Assembly: GCA_030052745.1 (NCBI GenBank)
Contig: JANBVO010000010.1
Location: 682,001-746,000 of the forward strand
Length of the DNA stretch: 64,000 nt
DNA from: Pleurostoma richardsiae
Taxonomy: Eukaryota > Ascomycota > Sordariomycetes > Calosphaeriales > Pleurostomataceae
Reading direction: 5' to 3'
Part shown: one piece after another, positions 23,825 to 35,529 of the stretch
Numbering within the stretch: the stretch's first letter is position 1
How the letters are laid out: each line of letters starts with the position of its first letter
Position numbers and translations under genes: made by a program
Notes under the pieces: model-generated
Told to the model about the DNA's origin: nothing
What the model saw: only the letters and a program-made list of their open reading frames with translations
Databases searched by the model: none

Positions 23825-26800
23825 CTACTTGAGGCCAAATCCCTCGCTTTCACGAACCGCGCGCCAGAGCATGGTCTCCAGCCGTTCCCGCGATGTATAA
23901 CGCCATAAAGTCAAGGTGTTGAAGCAGGTCCGCGCCGTCGGATATCTCCCGCAGTCGTCACCCAGGCACGATATTCGTATGGATAGGGACGCCGCCCCCA
24001 TCGCTGGTATGCGATCGCTGCCCGTGATGAACAGCAGGAGCTTCCGCTGGTCCTGCGGCGAGGCCTGCTCAAAAGTCTGCCAGAACCACTGTATCGTCGT
24101 CTCGGACTCGGCGGGATTCTTAGCTCTGCCGGATTCGCCACCCCAGTTATCATAATTTGCCGCGAGGCGGAGAGAATCGATATCAAGGGGTTCCTCCGAG
24201 CCTCGCACCAGAAGCTCAATCTCCTCAGGGCGGAAGAGCGATAGTGCATTCCCGCCGCAGACCGTAAAGAAGCCGCGTTTGAAGGGCTCGAATTGGCGAC
24301 TGACGGCTGAGTCTAGGAGGTACCGTACGTACAAATCAACATATTCCTTACGGTTTTCGTTGGTGACCGGTCTTCGCTCTCCTCCCGGGCAGAGGGGTAT
24401 CTGATCCTGGGAGCCATACTTGTCGATATCTACGACAAAGTCCAAGCAGAAGGTAGACTCGACGTCTCCGTCATATTCCAGGAGCTGACGCAGGCCCTTG
24501 GCTAGTCGGGGCCGGTATTCCGCCAAATCATCCAGGGTGTAAGTCATTGAAGACCTCGGTTGAGCCGAAAGGGCTCCCGTCGCTGCAGGCGCGGCGGCGA
24601 GCAGCTTTCGGAATGCGAACGGTGGGAACGCAACATCCAGGATCGTCGAGTTGTAGATTGCTAGACCAAAGACGACCCCAACCAGGAAGAACTGGTCGGA
24701 CGTCTCAAATGCATGGGGGTTGAAGTAGCAGTACTGGGAGTCTTCATCGTAGACAAACATCCCTGAGTATATGATTAGCCACAAACTTCATCACGTCGCA
24801 GTTGTCTTGGGGCTCTTCTCATACCATGGTCGGGGTTAAAGACCTCCCTCACAAGGAGCAAGAACCATTCCTTGCGAAGACCACCAGCGTCGACGCCTTC
24901 TTCTCCCTTGAAGACTATCTTCAGCCCCTTCTTGATATCTTCACCCCCACTACCTATTACTTCGCTGACAGCTTTGAGACTGTCTTCGACGAGACAGTCG
25001 CGACGGACGTTCAAGATGAGTAGCTGGTTTACGCTCCTATGGGTGAGGATGCTGTCGAAGAAGGCGTCTCTAGCCTTGTTTCGCATTTGGCGGCGGGCGT
25101 CATACTCAAGAATCTGTATCTTCGCCCATATGCTCAGGAGGAAGGGGTACTGACAGAAGGAGAATTTGCCCCTTTTACTCTCCCATGCTTCGAAGTCCGC
25201 CACCAAGTCCGAGTCATCCAGCAACGTGGTGTAGAAGTCGCTGGTTGGCACAATCTGACCTTTCGTACGCAATCTATCTTTCGCACCATAGCCAGAGCCG
25301 TCGTCTTGTGCGCCGATGGCGCCAGAGATGCTTCGTCGACTATTTTCGGCGTTGTTGGCGGCAAAGAGCAGTGCCATCACACGAGCGGCTGCCTTGATCT
25401 GCCAGTCCTCATTGTAGAGGATCCTCTGGGGTTGCTCCTTTTGTTTCTTCGCTGACCCTGGTGATGGACCGATTGCCGCATGGAGGGATGCTGGCGACCG
25501 ACCAGCTGACATGTTTGGTATGAGCCCATCAGTGAAGTCAACTTTGACTTCATGCTTCTTCTCATTCTGCCGGATGAGCCTATATGCAAGGAAGCCACCA
25601 ACCAGGTCCTTTACCTGCAAGAACTTTGACGCCGGGTATCTGGCAAACCACGCTATGAGTTGGCTATGGCAGTCGTTTTGTGCGTGGGATAACAGCCCCA
25701 GGATGCGCTTGATGACAACAGAGTGCTTGCCGGACACAGGCCCTGATCCACGAGACGTTTCCTGACCCTCTGTTGGGTCCCCTGTAGCCTGGATATGCTC
25801 GAAGTGGCCGCTATACGGCTTGCAGAAAGCATGTAGGAGAGGATTGGCTAGTATGATGAGGAGAAAACGAAGGTCCTCACTCTCCGAAAGGGGTCTTCCG
25901 GGCCGTTTCAGTAGCAGCTCAGAAGCCTTCAGCAGAATTCGCTGCGTGTGTTCTTGCGCCTGTAATATATCACTTTCAACCTGCCGCAGCTTCGCATCGG
26001 ACAGCACCTTCATCGACTGAGATTCTGTGATCGTTTCGTAAACGCTGACCCAGGACTGTCCAGCACTGATCACGGAGGAGTACCAGTCGTCCAAATCTGT
26101 CCAGTGCAGTCGAGGGCTTCTATGGTTCACAACAGAAGCATGGCCATCACTGCGATGAGACAAGGATCTAACCGGTAGCACTTCTTCTTGGCGGCCCATC
26201 CACCAGGAACCATTCTCCGCAAAGTCGCCGACAAGAAGCATTTTGGCATCTAAGTCAGCAAGTGCAGGTTCGCTAGGCTGCGGCTCTCTTTCTCTTCGTG
26301 TTTCAGAAACTTGACGCTTTCTCATATCGGTCACCGGACGATTGCTGGATCCATGGGTCATGAAAGACGTATTGATACATTGGAACGAGGAGAAACAGCT
26401 CACGATATAATCCTCGAGCGGTTTGAAGATTCTCTTTGGCTCGATTTCTTGCACGCCATATCGCTGGGAACCCTGGCCACTGTCAGTGCCAGGCGGCAGA
26501 CCTGGCATAGCTGGGCGATCATCCGGGTACGACGTTGAATACGACCGTGACTTCGCCGTATCTGGGCGCGGGAAATTTGGGAGAGGAATCGATTCCCTCG
26601 CCCCATCTGTAGGGAACGTCGATACGCGAATGGCGGGAGTGTTGCCATATGTCCTTGCCTGCGCCTGCAATGGTGCTCGCGGTGGCGCTGGAGGATTACC
26701 TGATAGTCCTATTACTGAGGCTGCAGATGTTGTGCGGCTGTGTCTTGCGACGGGATTCCTAGTGGTAGGGGGAGGATCTGCAAGAGCGGCTCGAATAAAA

Positions 26801-27512
26801 GAATGGAGACACTGTCTGATGAGCGAGTTGGTGTGCTCGAGCGATATTGGAGAAGCTACAGTCTTTGATCAGAATGACGCCTAACCGAGAAGCACGGTAT
26901 GTTAGCAATGTTTCACTCACCATTCACGGGGGCCGACGGCACTGGAGGCTGTCTTTCCGCGCCACGAGCCGGTCTGGAATCCGGTGCAGCTCTTGCCAGA
27001 TCTGAAATTGGCTCGAGGTCGTTGATAGTCAAACAGATGGTGCACTTGAAGACCTTGAGCTCCCTCGGCCATCGTACCAGCGAGCCGCACGTCATGCAGT
27101 TCCCCGTCACGAAGTCTTTGCTTCCCGTCGCCGCCCCATGTCTTGATCCGTTTACCTGTGTCTTCCCCTTGGGTCTGATCATCTGGCCGCCCCCGCTGGC
27201 CGAGTCAGAATCGGAGCCTCCAGTTCCGGCGTTGTTCTGCCGCTTCTTCTTCGTTGAGAAGAGAGACGGGAAGGGGTGGCTCATGGATCGGCCGTGATTG
27301 GGTCGCCGGGGGTGGGAGGGCTCGAAGTCGGAGTCGGAGTCACTGGACTCGGCCTGGATCTGGGAATGGATGTGCGAGCTATCCAAGAGGCCCAAATCGT
27401 CTATCCGCGACGGATTTCGTATGTGGCGGCTGTTGTACTGAGCGGCGGGGGGAGGGGGGAGGTTACGAGGTCGACGAGCATATTCGCCTTGCTGGGGCGG
27501 CCAAGGCGCCAT
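23825..27512 (-). CDS. HECT-type E3 ubiquitin ligase, Hul4 family
   Basis: The exons (minus) are 26921..27512, 24825..26855 and 23825..24762, giving 1186 aa. It transfers ubiquitin through a cysteine thioester; yeast Hul4 acts in nuclear quality control. The N-terminus is Pro-rich, acidic and disordered, then comes a four-Cys zinc ribbon (C139, C142, C157, C160) typical of fungal Hul4. A helical middle follows, and the HECT domain fills about the last 370 residues: VFKGEEGVDAGGLRKEWF, NPDHGMFVYDED (across intron 2), the long LGLAIYN lobe and the catalytic cysteine in TARTCFNTL (C1154). The first in-frame ATG is at 27512; the frame is open 12 codons further up but without ATG. For intron 1 the acceptor giving VNA-SPISLEHTNS was chosen because upstream choices meet a stop. 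Confidence 0.93.
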
Positions 27513-28759
27513 TGGGGGCAAGAGTCGCGGACGCCGTTCATGGGACACGACTCATGGTGGAAGCTACAGCCGACGACGACTGTAGCCTTATTTGCGACGC
27601 CGTTGCGTAATGTATCCAACGGGCATCGACAGACGCCCCGCTACCTTCCACCGGACACGGACACGGGTTGCAATTGCCTGTACCCGGGTTCCTCCAGTCG
27701 GCGTTCGTCCTTTGACTTCTTCGGCGGATATGTCTTCGGGTCGTCTTTTTGGGCAAGGGAGCCCAATGCACGGCTTCTCCTAGGATGGTAAGGCAGGGCG
27801 GGAAAGAGTAGACGATGTGGACCAAGTCGGCGGCGCCCTGCGTCTGTCTTATGGAGACGCCCGAGGTGCAGCTAAGGAAAGGCCCTGTCGTGGGTGCAAG
27901 CACGCTTTGAATGGACAGCTCGACTGGCGGTGCTCGGCGCTTGAATGGTAAGCTGGTTTGCTGATTGCTCTGAAGAGAAGGGAAAGGCTACGTTGGATCG
28001 AGAAGATTGGAAAGGAAGAAAGAAAGAAAGGACGCATTGCAGGTCGAAGAGATCAAGAGAGTTTCAAAGTTACTTCTTTGGAGACAGTTGGCCGTCCTCG
28101 TATCCCGTGGGGCTGAGGCCCCGAAACGGCCACTGACGTGCCGACAATCAAGGCCATGTACTGGTACCGTGCTGTAGTTACGTCTTTGTACACCTCATCA
28201 GGCTGCGCCAGCCCAGCCCAGAAAGATCGATTTCCACACAGGTCCTCTGTGCATATTCAATCCTCGACCATTGTCAAAAGGAACCTGGCACCTAAGATTA
28301 TGTTTCCCTTAGTGGAGGTGCCACCGTGAGCTCTGACATCCTGGCAGCGGCATGGGAACCCCTTGAAGGAGCCCCCGTGTCCCCCATGCCCCCCGCGATG
28401 GTCCCCGCAACCACTCGGATCTATTCCCTTCTCCCCAGCCGACGGCACGCCGACACCTAAATAGGTATCGAGGTTGTTTCTAAGCCTTACCGGCTCACCA
28501 TATGGCAACCAGGAAAAGCGAGGATTCGACAGGTTACAGAATATGATTTGGCCGTTGTGTCTGAGACATCTTACTGGTTCATTCTCTGCACCGTTGATGG
28601 CTTTCAAGTTAAGCTCGAAACCTGGAGAGATGTCTCACTATCCCCGTCACCGTCAAACCTCCCCTACGGAATACAAGCACAGTACCTAGGGAGGCACCTA
28701 GATAAAGAGGGAATTGCATGAAGCAGGCCGATACGTGACGGAACAGAGATACTCACCTG
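27513..28759. other. intergenic, Hul4 promoter and gene-poor DNA
   Basis: These 1.2 kb hold the Hul4 promoter side, an AAGAAAG-rich patch near 28010-28030, and sequence between it and the broken dehydrogenase. The octamer TACCTAGG lies at 28683-28690. No gene is recognised. Confidence 0.5.
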
Positions 28760-29440
28760 AACACGCCAAAGTACCGCAGCGCCGGCAGTAGTTGATCGCA
28801 TCCTTAAGCAGTTTGACTGCTCCAGTGGCCTCGATGTCACTCAGGTTCTTGATCTTGAAGATCTGGTGCTGAGGATAGGCGCAGTACTCAGCGAACCCGC
28901 CACTCAAGATCGTTCAGTGACCCGACCACTATTACCCTTGGTCAGTTACGGCTACTCAGGATCAAGAGACAGCGGAACAACACCGTTCTCGCAGAGGAGC
29001 GGCGCCGCGTCGGCAGGAGAAACAGTGACCACAGAGCTTGGAATTGTCAGCGACCACTCGGTCTCCTACTCGGGACCCTTCCATATCCTAAAGGGTCTTC
29101 ATATCAGTTAATTTGTGTGCTGATCCCGCCCTGGAGCGGCATACGCTGCCAGTAGCAACGACAACGCTAACTGTTTCGTGGCTCGGAATCAGGGGAGACT
29201 TCGCGATGAACTCTCCCTCGATTATCAATCTTCTCGTATTCTCATCTTCAGGAGCAAAGGCACGTCACTTACCAGTCCCGTACACGCCACAAGCCTTGAC
29301 CTTGAGCTTCTAACATCGTTGGTCCGCAGTTCTGGCAGTGGAACATCAACTGTAGAGTAGTCCCCCAGCTTCGATTACCTTGCAATAGCTGTGTCAGCCC
29401 CATTCAGCCCCAGTTTCGAGCTTTGACGGCCTTGAGCATG
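28760..29440 (-). pseudogene. broken zinc-dependent alcohol dehydrogenase (MDR) relic
   Basis: Minus-strand fragments in collinear order but different frames match one medium-chain polyol/alcohol dehydrogenase. They are MLKAVKARNW then a stop (from 29439); VDVPLPELRTNDV and LKVKACGVYGTG (29272-29350); IEGEFIAKSPLIPSHETV (about 29160-29232); VGDRVVADNSKLCGHCFSCRRG (about 29000-29075), with structural-zinc cysteines still present and LCENG in a shifted frame; and GGFAEYCAYPQHQIF (28831-28905). This last runs straight into GAVKLLKDAINYCRR (about 28770-28830), which in intact relatives lies some 100 or more residues further on. So the NAD-binding core is deleted and the rest carries stops and frameshifts. 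Some gaps look like unspliced introns. The exact sugar-alcohol substrate cannot be given. End points are approximate. Confidence 0.7.
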
Positions 29441-31175
29441 AAGAAGTGGGTGAATCGCAAAGCAATCCTACCAATAGATCACATCACTTACTACGAAGCC
29501 TTCATGATTTCTGATAGATTCGCCATGTTCGTTGAAGGTGAGGATTATGTCAAGGACTAGTACAGATTTGGAGTCGAAAGGTGAAAATCGGCGGAGTGGT
29601 GACACCAGTTCAAGGCCGCACCTGATATGATTCACGATTGACTGTGACTCCCATGAGAGCCATCCTCAAGGGAGGCCTACAAGAGACATATAGTTCAGAA
29701 CGTGAAACAAAGCCCTCTACTCCATACAGCCGTAGTCCCATCTCTATTGTCGCCTAACCGCTCCCCTGTCTAAGCTGCTTTTCCATGTCATCCCGAGCAA
29801 GCGGACCGGGCCGGTGAAAATGAACTGCTTGTAGTGTTGACAGTACGCGATCCTCTCCTGAGACAGGGAGATATAACCAGTCAACCAACGAGCCTTGATA
29901 GCCGGGATGTGTCTCTGCTATAGGCGTTATTGTGCATATGATTCGAGCGATGGGACAGAGAAAAGCCCACTCCCCTGTCATTCATATGAAGGAAGCATCG
30001 TCTAAGTGCGCATATATTTCCCGTGTCAGGTTGATCCTGCTATGACCTGGGTCATATGGAATACCGAGTACGTTGTATGGTGTGCAAGCTACGAATGATC
30101 TCAGGGAACACGTACTACTACTAATCCCAGCCGTCCTCCGGTGTCATGATCAATTCATTCGCGGGTTGTCAAGGAGGCCAGTTCAGTGGTTGCGATCGTC
30201 AGCCTGGTTTCCGATCCCGATCTGCATCGTGTCAGAGAAACATTCAGAGCTTTCTAGGTAAAGTTGCAGAAAATTCCCCTTCCAAAACGGTTTCTGTTCG
30301 TACTCCGTACGTAGAAGACATCCGTGTCCTGTGGGGACCGGACCATCTCGGCCGGGACTGACAAAACTTGCCGTGGGCGGCAGTCAGTTGAGCCAGACTG
30401 TCCTTCTCCCAGTCAGGCCAAGAGATCTATACGTCTAGATAGAGGCAGTAAACGGAGATTAATGCAGACTTCCCGAAAAGACGACAGCAGCAGCCCGATA
30501 TAGCAAATAGCCCCAGAGTACCCGCATGCATGTGAGCATCGTAACTACGTAATGTTGCCAACCGATGTGAAGTCCTTAGGGACATCGTTTCTGCAGAGGT
30601 AGCGAAGAGTAGAAGGCAACATTATGTGGTCCTCTGGTATGCTGTGCTTTATGCCTTGTCCTTGAACGAAGGTATGGTATAGCGTCCTATTGAGGCTCAT
30701 CACGCTCATCACTGTCCAGCAACCTTCCTGACTTACCTGCTGGGCAAGAAGGTTTTTGACGAGACATTGGGATTGCATCGCGACGTCAAAATCGACTCAA
30801 TGGCCTGTCTTATCCCTAAATCCAATGTGGCAGAGCGCGCGATGACACCCACCAGAGAGCAGCCGGTCGACAACACATGATTGAAGAGTGAGAAACTTTT
30901 GCTTCCTTTTCATTGTCGCGGGCGCCGTCCTTATATCACAATCGCTCGCCAGGGACAGTGCACGGAATGAATTGGTTTCAAAAGCCTTGATGGAAGACGA
31001 TGTCCTTAATGCGAGCGTTTTCCCGAGGATCTCTAGCCTCATAACTCCGAAGCAAACCCCCCACGATGCCCATCACGCGAGTAGGTGCGTCATTGTCCAG
31101 CCGCCTATGTCGTCTCTACAGTACACAAGGGTGCCGGGTGTTTCCATGCGAACCGCAATCTGAGAGAGAATCGAT
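29441..31175. other. 1.7 kb gene-poor region
   Basis: Only short frames are present and their translations match nothing I know. The region lies between the dehydrogenase relic and the eS10 3' end and may be equally decayed. No repeat or RNA gene was found. Confidence 0.5.
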
Positions 31176-31906
31176 TTATGAAGGGGGAGCGCCACCGCGG
31201 CCACGGCCGGCTCCACCACGGCTGCGCAAACTGTTAGCAACCTCACGTCTCGCATACAATCCTCATAGCTTAGAACAACTCACAACTGAGGGTTGAATTC
31301 ACCGGGGGCACCGCCCTCCTTGCCCTCACCAGCATCACGCCGTCTGTATCCACCCTCACGGTCGCCACGGTCGCCACGGCCACGGCCGCCAAACGGTCTC
31401 CGCTCACGCTCGCCCTCGCCCAGCATACCCCGGGGAGGAGCGTGCGACCGCTGCTGCTTGATGTGGGTCGCGGGAACGATCTCGGCGGGAAGGTGAAGCC
31501 ACTCGCGGAGGTAGTCGAGACCCTCGGGAGTCAGGGTGTAGTAGTAGTACTGCCACGAGAACTGGGTCTTGACCAGGCCGCGGCTGTTGAGGCTCTGCAT
31601 GGCCTTGATCACGTAGAGGTTCTTGACCGGGATCTCGGGGTGCTCCGGAAGGTCATAGTCCTTCTTGGCGACGAGGACGCCCTCGCGGAACAGCGCCTGT
31701 ACATTTGCGTATCGGTCAGCCTCCTGTTACCATCCAATTTGTAGAGACCGCCGACCACGTCGTCGTAGGTTGAGCGGGAAACTTTCGCGGGGTTCGAGAC
31801 GGGTTCGCGACGATCTTTCGGGAAAAGGCAGGAACTCGGTGCACAGCGTCGGATTTCAGAAACCTACCTCGTGGATCTTCTTGCGGTCGGCCTTCGGGAT
31901 AAGCAT
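31176..31906 (-). CDS. 40S ribosomal protein eS10
   Basis: The exons (minus) are 31868..31906, 31284..31696 and 31176..31221, giving 165 aa. This is a component of the cytosolic small ribosomal subunit near the mRNA entry/beak region. The start [13 protein letters not shown], the block [43 protein letters not shown] and [14 protein letters not shown] are almost invariant in eukaryotic eS10. The Arg/Gly-rich tail ends [10 protein letters not shown], which fixes the 46-nt last exon. Exon 1 codes just 13 residues, an early-intron structure common in fungal ribosomal-protein genes. Confidence 0.98.
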
Positions 31907-32340
31907 GGTGGGCGATTTTGTCCACTCGGGGTGTTGATGCTTGCTGAAGGAGTGGTTTGAGAGCTCGAGAAATCACCTGGGTTGGAGTCGCCAATAATTT
32001 TTGTGCGTAAAACCCTAGAGCTGCAAAGTCGGTGCGAGAAGATGTGGCCCGTGCTCATATTGCAGCACGTGAATGAAGCAGGTACTTAGGTACTTGGGTA
32101 CAAGATACTTCCGTGCGCGCCACTTTTTAAAAGCCACGCTCTTAGTCATCGCAAGGTTCAAGAGCGCAGCGCATCTTTATCTCCTCACGCCGCCACCCGA
32201 TACTATTGTCAACGAGAGTCATCCTATTGCCTTCACCGTGTCAGATATTCAACTGCACAACTGCACCAAAGTCTTCGGCCCTGTTGCTCGCACAGGCGAG
32301 ACTCAAAGTCGTCTCCGGCTCTTTTCTTTGATCATCAAGC
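31907..32340. other. 434-bp divergent promoter, eS10 / SDE2
   Basis: This region lies between the two ATGs. It has a TACTTAGGTACTTGGGTAC patch around 32080-32100. No further feature is claimed. Confidence 0.6.
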
Positions 32341-33219
32341 ATGGCTTCCAGCCGAGTCAACGTGCTCATCACCAGCTTCGCTGGCCTAGGCCTGCCGCCG
32401 ACGGTGTCCCTCCCACTTCCTCCTACAACGACAATATCAGAGCTCCGTGAGCAGCTGAGGGACAGGTTACCGGATACAGACTCCAGATACATCCTTACAA
32501 CACACGCCAACAAATTACTTCCCGATCTGTCGACGCAGCCGATATCAGACTATCTCACCGGCGTCCAAGATGAGTTTCTATCGCTGCGCCTCTCCATCCC
32601 GCTCTGTGGAGGCAAGGGCGGTTTCGGCTCCCAGCTTCGCGCAGCCGGCGGTCGCATGTCGTCGAAGCGGAAGAAGAACCAGGGGGAGGACAACGGGTCG
32701 AGCCGCAACTTGAACGGTCGACGGCTCCGCACCGTCACGGAGGCCAAGGCCCTCGCCGAATACCTCGCCATCAAGCCGGAGATGGAGCGCAAGGAGAAGG
32801 AGAAGCGACGGCAACGGTGGGAGCAGATCGTGGAGATGGCGGAGAAGAGAGAAGAAGAGATTAAGAATGGCGGCAAGGGCAGGCTCGATGGCAAGTGGGT
32901 AGAGGACAAGGAGGAGGCTGGCGAGCGCACGCGCGAAGCTGTCCTTGCCGCTATGAAGGCAGGAAATTATAAGGATGTTCTGGCGACGTCTCACGGCTCC
33001 TCATCGTCTGCAGATTCGAACGAGGATGTCTCGGAGGAGGAAGAAGAAGATGAAGAGGAGGAGCCCGGCGAGGGCAGCAGCTCGAAAGCGACTACGCCAC
33101 CCTCTGAGCCGGAGCAGTCTACATCGAAGGGCAAGGCTCGGAGCTTCTTTGGCTTCGACGAAGATGACGAGTTCATGAGCTCAGACGAAGAGAGCAATGA
33201 TGAGGAAGCAAAGAAGTGA
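32341..33219 (+). CDS. SDE2: SDE2 family ubiquitin-fold splicing/genome-stability protein
   Basis: This is a single exon, 292 aa. SDE2 is made as a precursor whose N-terminal ubiquitin-like domain is cut off after a diglycine; the C-terminal part, starting with Lys, joins the spliceosome (fission yeast). The ubiquitin-like region (about 5-88) ends in [17 protein letters not shown], the conserved cleavage and SDE2 signature. A charged coiled-coil follows ([24 protein letters not shown] in two overlapping heptad runs), then an acidic Ser/Glu tail ending [13 protein letters not shown]. The lack of introns is usual for a gene of this size here. The cleavage enzyme is not in this window. Confidence 0.94.
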   Translation: MASSRVNVLITSFAGLGLPPTVSLPLPPTTTISELREQLRDRLPDTDSRYILTTHANKLLPDLSTQPISDYLTGVQDEFLSLRLSIPLCGGKGGFGSQLRAAGGRMSSKRKKNQGEDNGSSRNLNGRRLRTVTEAKALAEYLAIKPEMERKEKEKRRQRWEQIVEMAEKREEEIKNGGKGRLDGKWVEDKEEAGERTREAVLAAMKAGNYKDVLATSHGSSSSADSNEDVSEEEEEDEEEEPGEGSSSKATTPPSEPEQSTSKGKARSFFGFDEDDEFMSSDEESNDEEAKK

Positions 33220-33801
33220 CGAGTCTCATGGTGAAGCTTGGACATTTAAGGTTCCTTTTGCAGTCTTTTCATCTAACCATCACAGGCCCGACAGAATGAG
33301 GCTTTATGGTCTAGTGTTGGCTCCCTCTTTTTGAGGAGTATAGCACAACAGTTTGCTTCTTTGGGTGGAGAAGTTGTGAGCGGCGTTACTGAATCCTTTG
33401 GCTTGGTCGGGAGTTGGAGGAGTGCTACGGGCTTGGGCCTCATGTGTGATAACTGCATGCTCGTGTATAGCAAATCAATCCTGAGAAATCTTTAGGAACT
33501 GTGAGACTTGGGAACGTTGGCATTGTCTGCTATACTATGTTGCAAGGCTAAGCCTCGGCTGGGTCTACCACGCATTACTTCACTTGCGATGCACTATAAT
33601 GGACAATGAAAGTGGCAGCCAGGATCTCAAGGATGGCGACATGTTAGGCGAGGATCACAGAAACAACATATCCGCCATGGCAAGATAGTTTGCAGCATGC
33701 CTCGCCATTGCATCTATTTCGGTTCCCCTCTCCTATGGACATTCTAATACAACACGGCCGAGTGACCCTGGCTCTCCATCGACACTCGAGTAGGATGCGC
33801 T
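33220..33801. other. convergent intergenic region, SDE2 / Cox12
   Basis: These 582 bases hold 3' ends of both genes. No gene was found. Confidence 0.6.
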
Positions 33802-34356
33802 TTACTCCAGGCGAGCAGGGAAGTTGCCAGCCTCTGTCTTATGTCAGTATCACAGTGCGCTGCCAGAGACGGGTTGCGGAGGGACTGACCGCGCTGCTCA
33901 TCCCATCGCTGATACCATCCGCTCGGGCAAAGTGACCGGTACGCCAGCCAGAACTTCAACACTATTAGCCACTTGATCTTCTCCTGACCATGAAATCAAT
34001 TCCTCTAACCTGTCGGCACGGGGCGAAGTCCTCGCCCTTGGCGAGAATGCACTTGTGGTAGTCGACGTAGTTCTGCCAGCAGTGCTTGGTCTGGTTCTGG
34101 TTCGGGAACCGGGCGTCAACACCTAGAACAGCAATCGTCAGATAATGCTCTCCTCATTTTGATTTGTTTCGTAGGCTCCGAGCTCTGTTGAGCTTGATCC
34201 TGCGGTGGGCGGCGGGAGTGGCGTACCAGCTATGCGCGGGCGTTAGCAGAAGACATCAATCATATCATGCCATTTTTCGGCCGCGGCACTTGGGGGGGGA
34301 GCTTCCATACCGGTGACAAACTTGAAGGGCTTGGTGACACGCTCGTCGTCGGACAT
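33802..34356 (-). CDS. COX12: cytochrome c oxidase subunit Cox12 (VIb)
   Basis: The exons (minus) are 34311..34356, 34010..34122, 33890..33953 and 33802..33833, giving 84 aa. It is a subunit of respiratory complex IV on the intermembrane-space side. The twin Cx9C / Cx10C motif ([11 protein letters not shown] and [12 protein letters not shown]) shows import by the Mia40 disulfide relay. The end [16 protein letters not shown] is typical. Intron 1 (34123..34310) holds, in its middle, a good branch site and acceptor (GCTAAC..TAG) directly followed by CTG and a GTACGC donor. Using it as a 3-nt exon (34227..34229) changes VTGVDARF to VTAGVDARF and keeps frame (85 aa). Both forms are plausible. Confidence 0.96.
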
Positions 34357-34763
34357 CTTGGCGGCTGGATATTCCAATTGACTCGGGGTTGTGTTTGGGA
34401 AGAGGATTGCCGGGCGACGACGGGGTGCGAATGTCGTTCGGGTAAGCTTGGATCTTCCTTCAGGTGAACGAGGGAGACTTCGGAATTGGCTCGTCGATGA
34501 TGACTGGACGGAAGCGGTGGGAAACCTGGGATTTCAGGCCAAAACAGCGCTAAGATTGGGAAATGGGCTGATGTGAGTGGTGGAGCAAGCCGAGGAGCTC
34601 TGCCAGTCGCCCATTGACGAAACGAAACCTGACCTGACCGATTCCACACAGCCGAACCTCAACTCCAGCTCCCTCTCAAAGCTGCTGCCCTCCCGCGACG
34701 GATCGACTTCCGCCCTAAGACGGCTCGACAGTATCTGCTCAATCTCCCCTCAATTTGCCCGCC
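34357..34763. other. 407-bp divergent promoter, Cox12 / MLRQ-like
   Basis: This region lies between two nuclear genes for mitochondrial proteins and may coordinate their expression. No motif is claimed. Confidence 0.6.
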
Positions 34764-35292
34764 ATGCGTTCCTCGCCCATCTCCATGATGTTCCAGCCCA
34801 CGCGCCGCATGATGCGGCCGGTTCCCGTGAGTCCGGATATACACAGCTGTCTCGGCTATGACGATATTGAGACGGAGGGCTAACCACGACGGCATACAGA
34901 AGGAGGAGCAAGCGGGTACGCATCGACCTTCCCTGTCACTGTCCTGTTGAGGCTGGTGTAGATGCTACGATGCGCGTTGCGTTGAAGGCGTCATACTCTG
35001 CTTTGAAGTGGAGGCAATAGCTGACCTGCTCGATGCTGCAGCACACACTGTCTCCCAGAGACTCCGTCGGCTTCGCAAGATCCCCCCTGAGCTGCTGCCC
35101 CTTGGTTCGCCAAACCCCTATTCCCCCCACTGGAGCTTCTCATTGACCACGTACCCAGGCGCTGTCGTTGCCTTTGCCGTCGCAGCTGCTGGCTACTCGA
35201 TCGCGCGCAAGTTCTATGTCGACAAGAACCTGCGCCTGGCCCGCCAGAACCGGGCCGCCGATGAGGCCGGCGAGCATCACGAGGCTCATTAA
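34764..35292 (+). CDS. small mitochondrial membrane protein, MLRQ/B12D-like
   Basis: The exons are 34764..34826, 34900..34915, 35042..35104 and 35159..35292, giving 91 aa. The N-terminus is Arg/Met-rich with no acidic residues (presequence-like). EEQAAHTVSQRLRRLRKIPPELLPLG leads into a single membrane segment (about 47-66), then RKFYVDKNLRLARQNR. This layout resembles fungal proteins annotated as complex I MLRQ subunits (B12D family), a family assignment from memory and not certain. Exon 2 has only 16 nt. The third intron (54 nt) has a weak GTTCGC donor, no in-frame stop and a length divisible by three; without splicing the protein would gain 18 residues just before the membrane segment. Splicing gives the better family match. 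Confidence 0.72.
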
Positions 35293-35529
35293 TTTCGGGG
35301 TATGGGGAATGATGATGGAGAGACGCGTGTGACCATAGAAGGACATCACTGTATAAGGAGCCGTTAAGAGAGCAATGGAAGGAACTTGATTTCTCATTCC
35401 ACCTGGGACAGGGTAACCTTTTGCAGAACCTGACTATTCGCTGTCCTTCACCCATCCTACCGACCAGGAACCTCTAACGCCGTTACAATGCAAGCTGTAC
35501 AAGTAGAAATGGGTATCATTGCTTCCTGT

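Noticed and set aside
27513-27548. 12-codon upstream extension of Hul4
   Set aside because: The frame is open but begins with GTG; the first ATG is at 27512.
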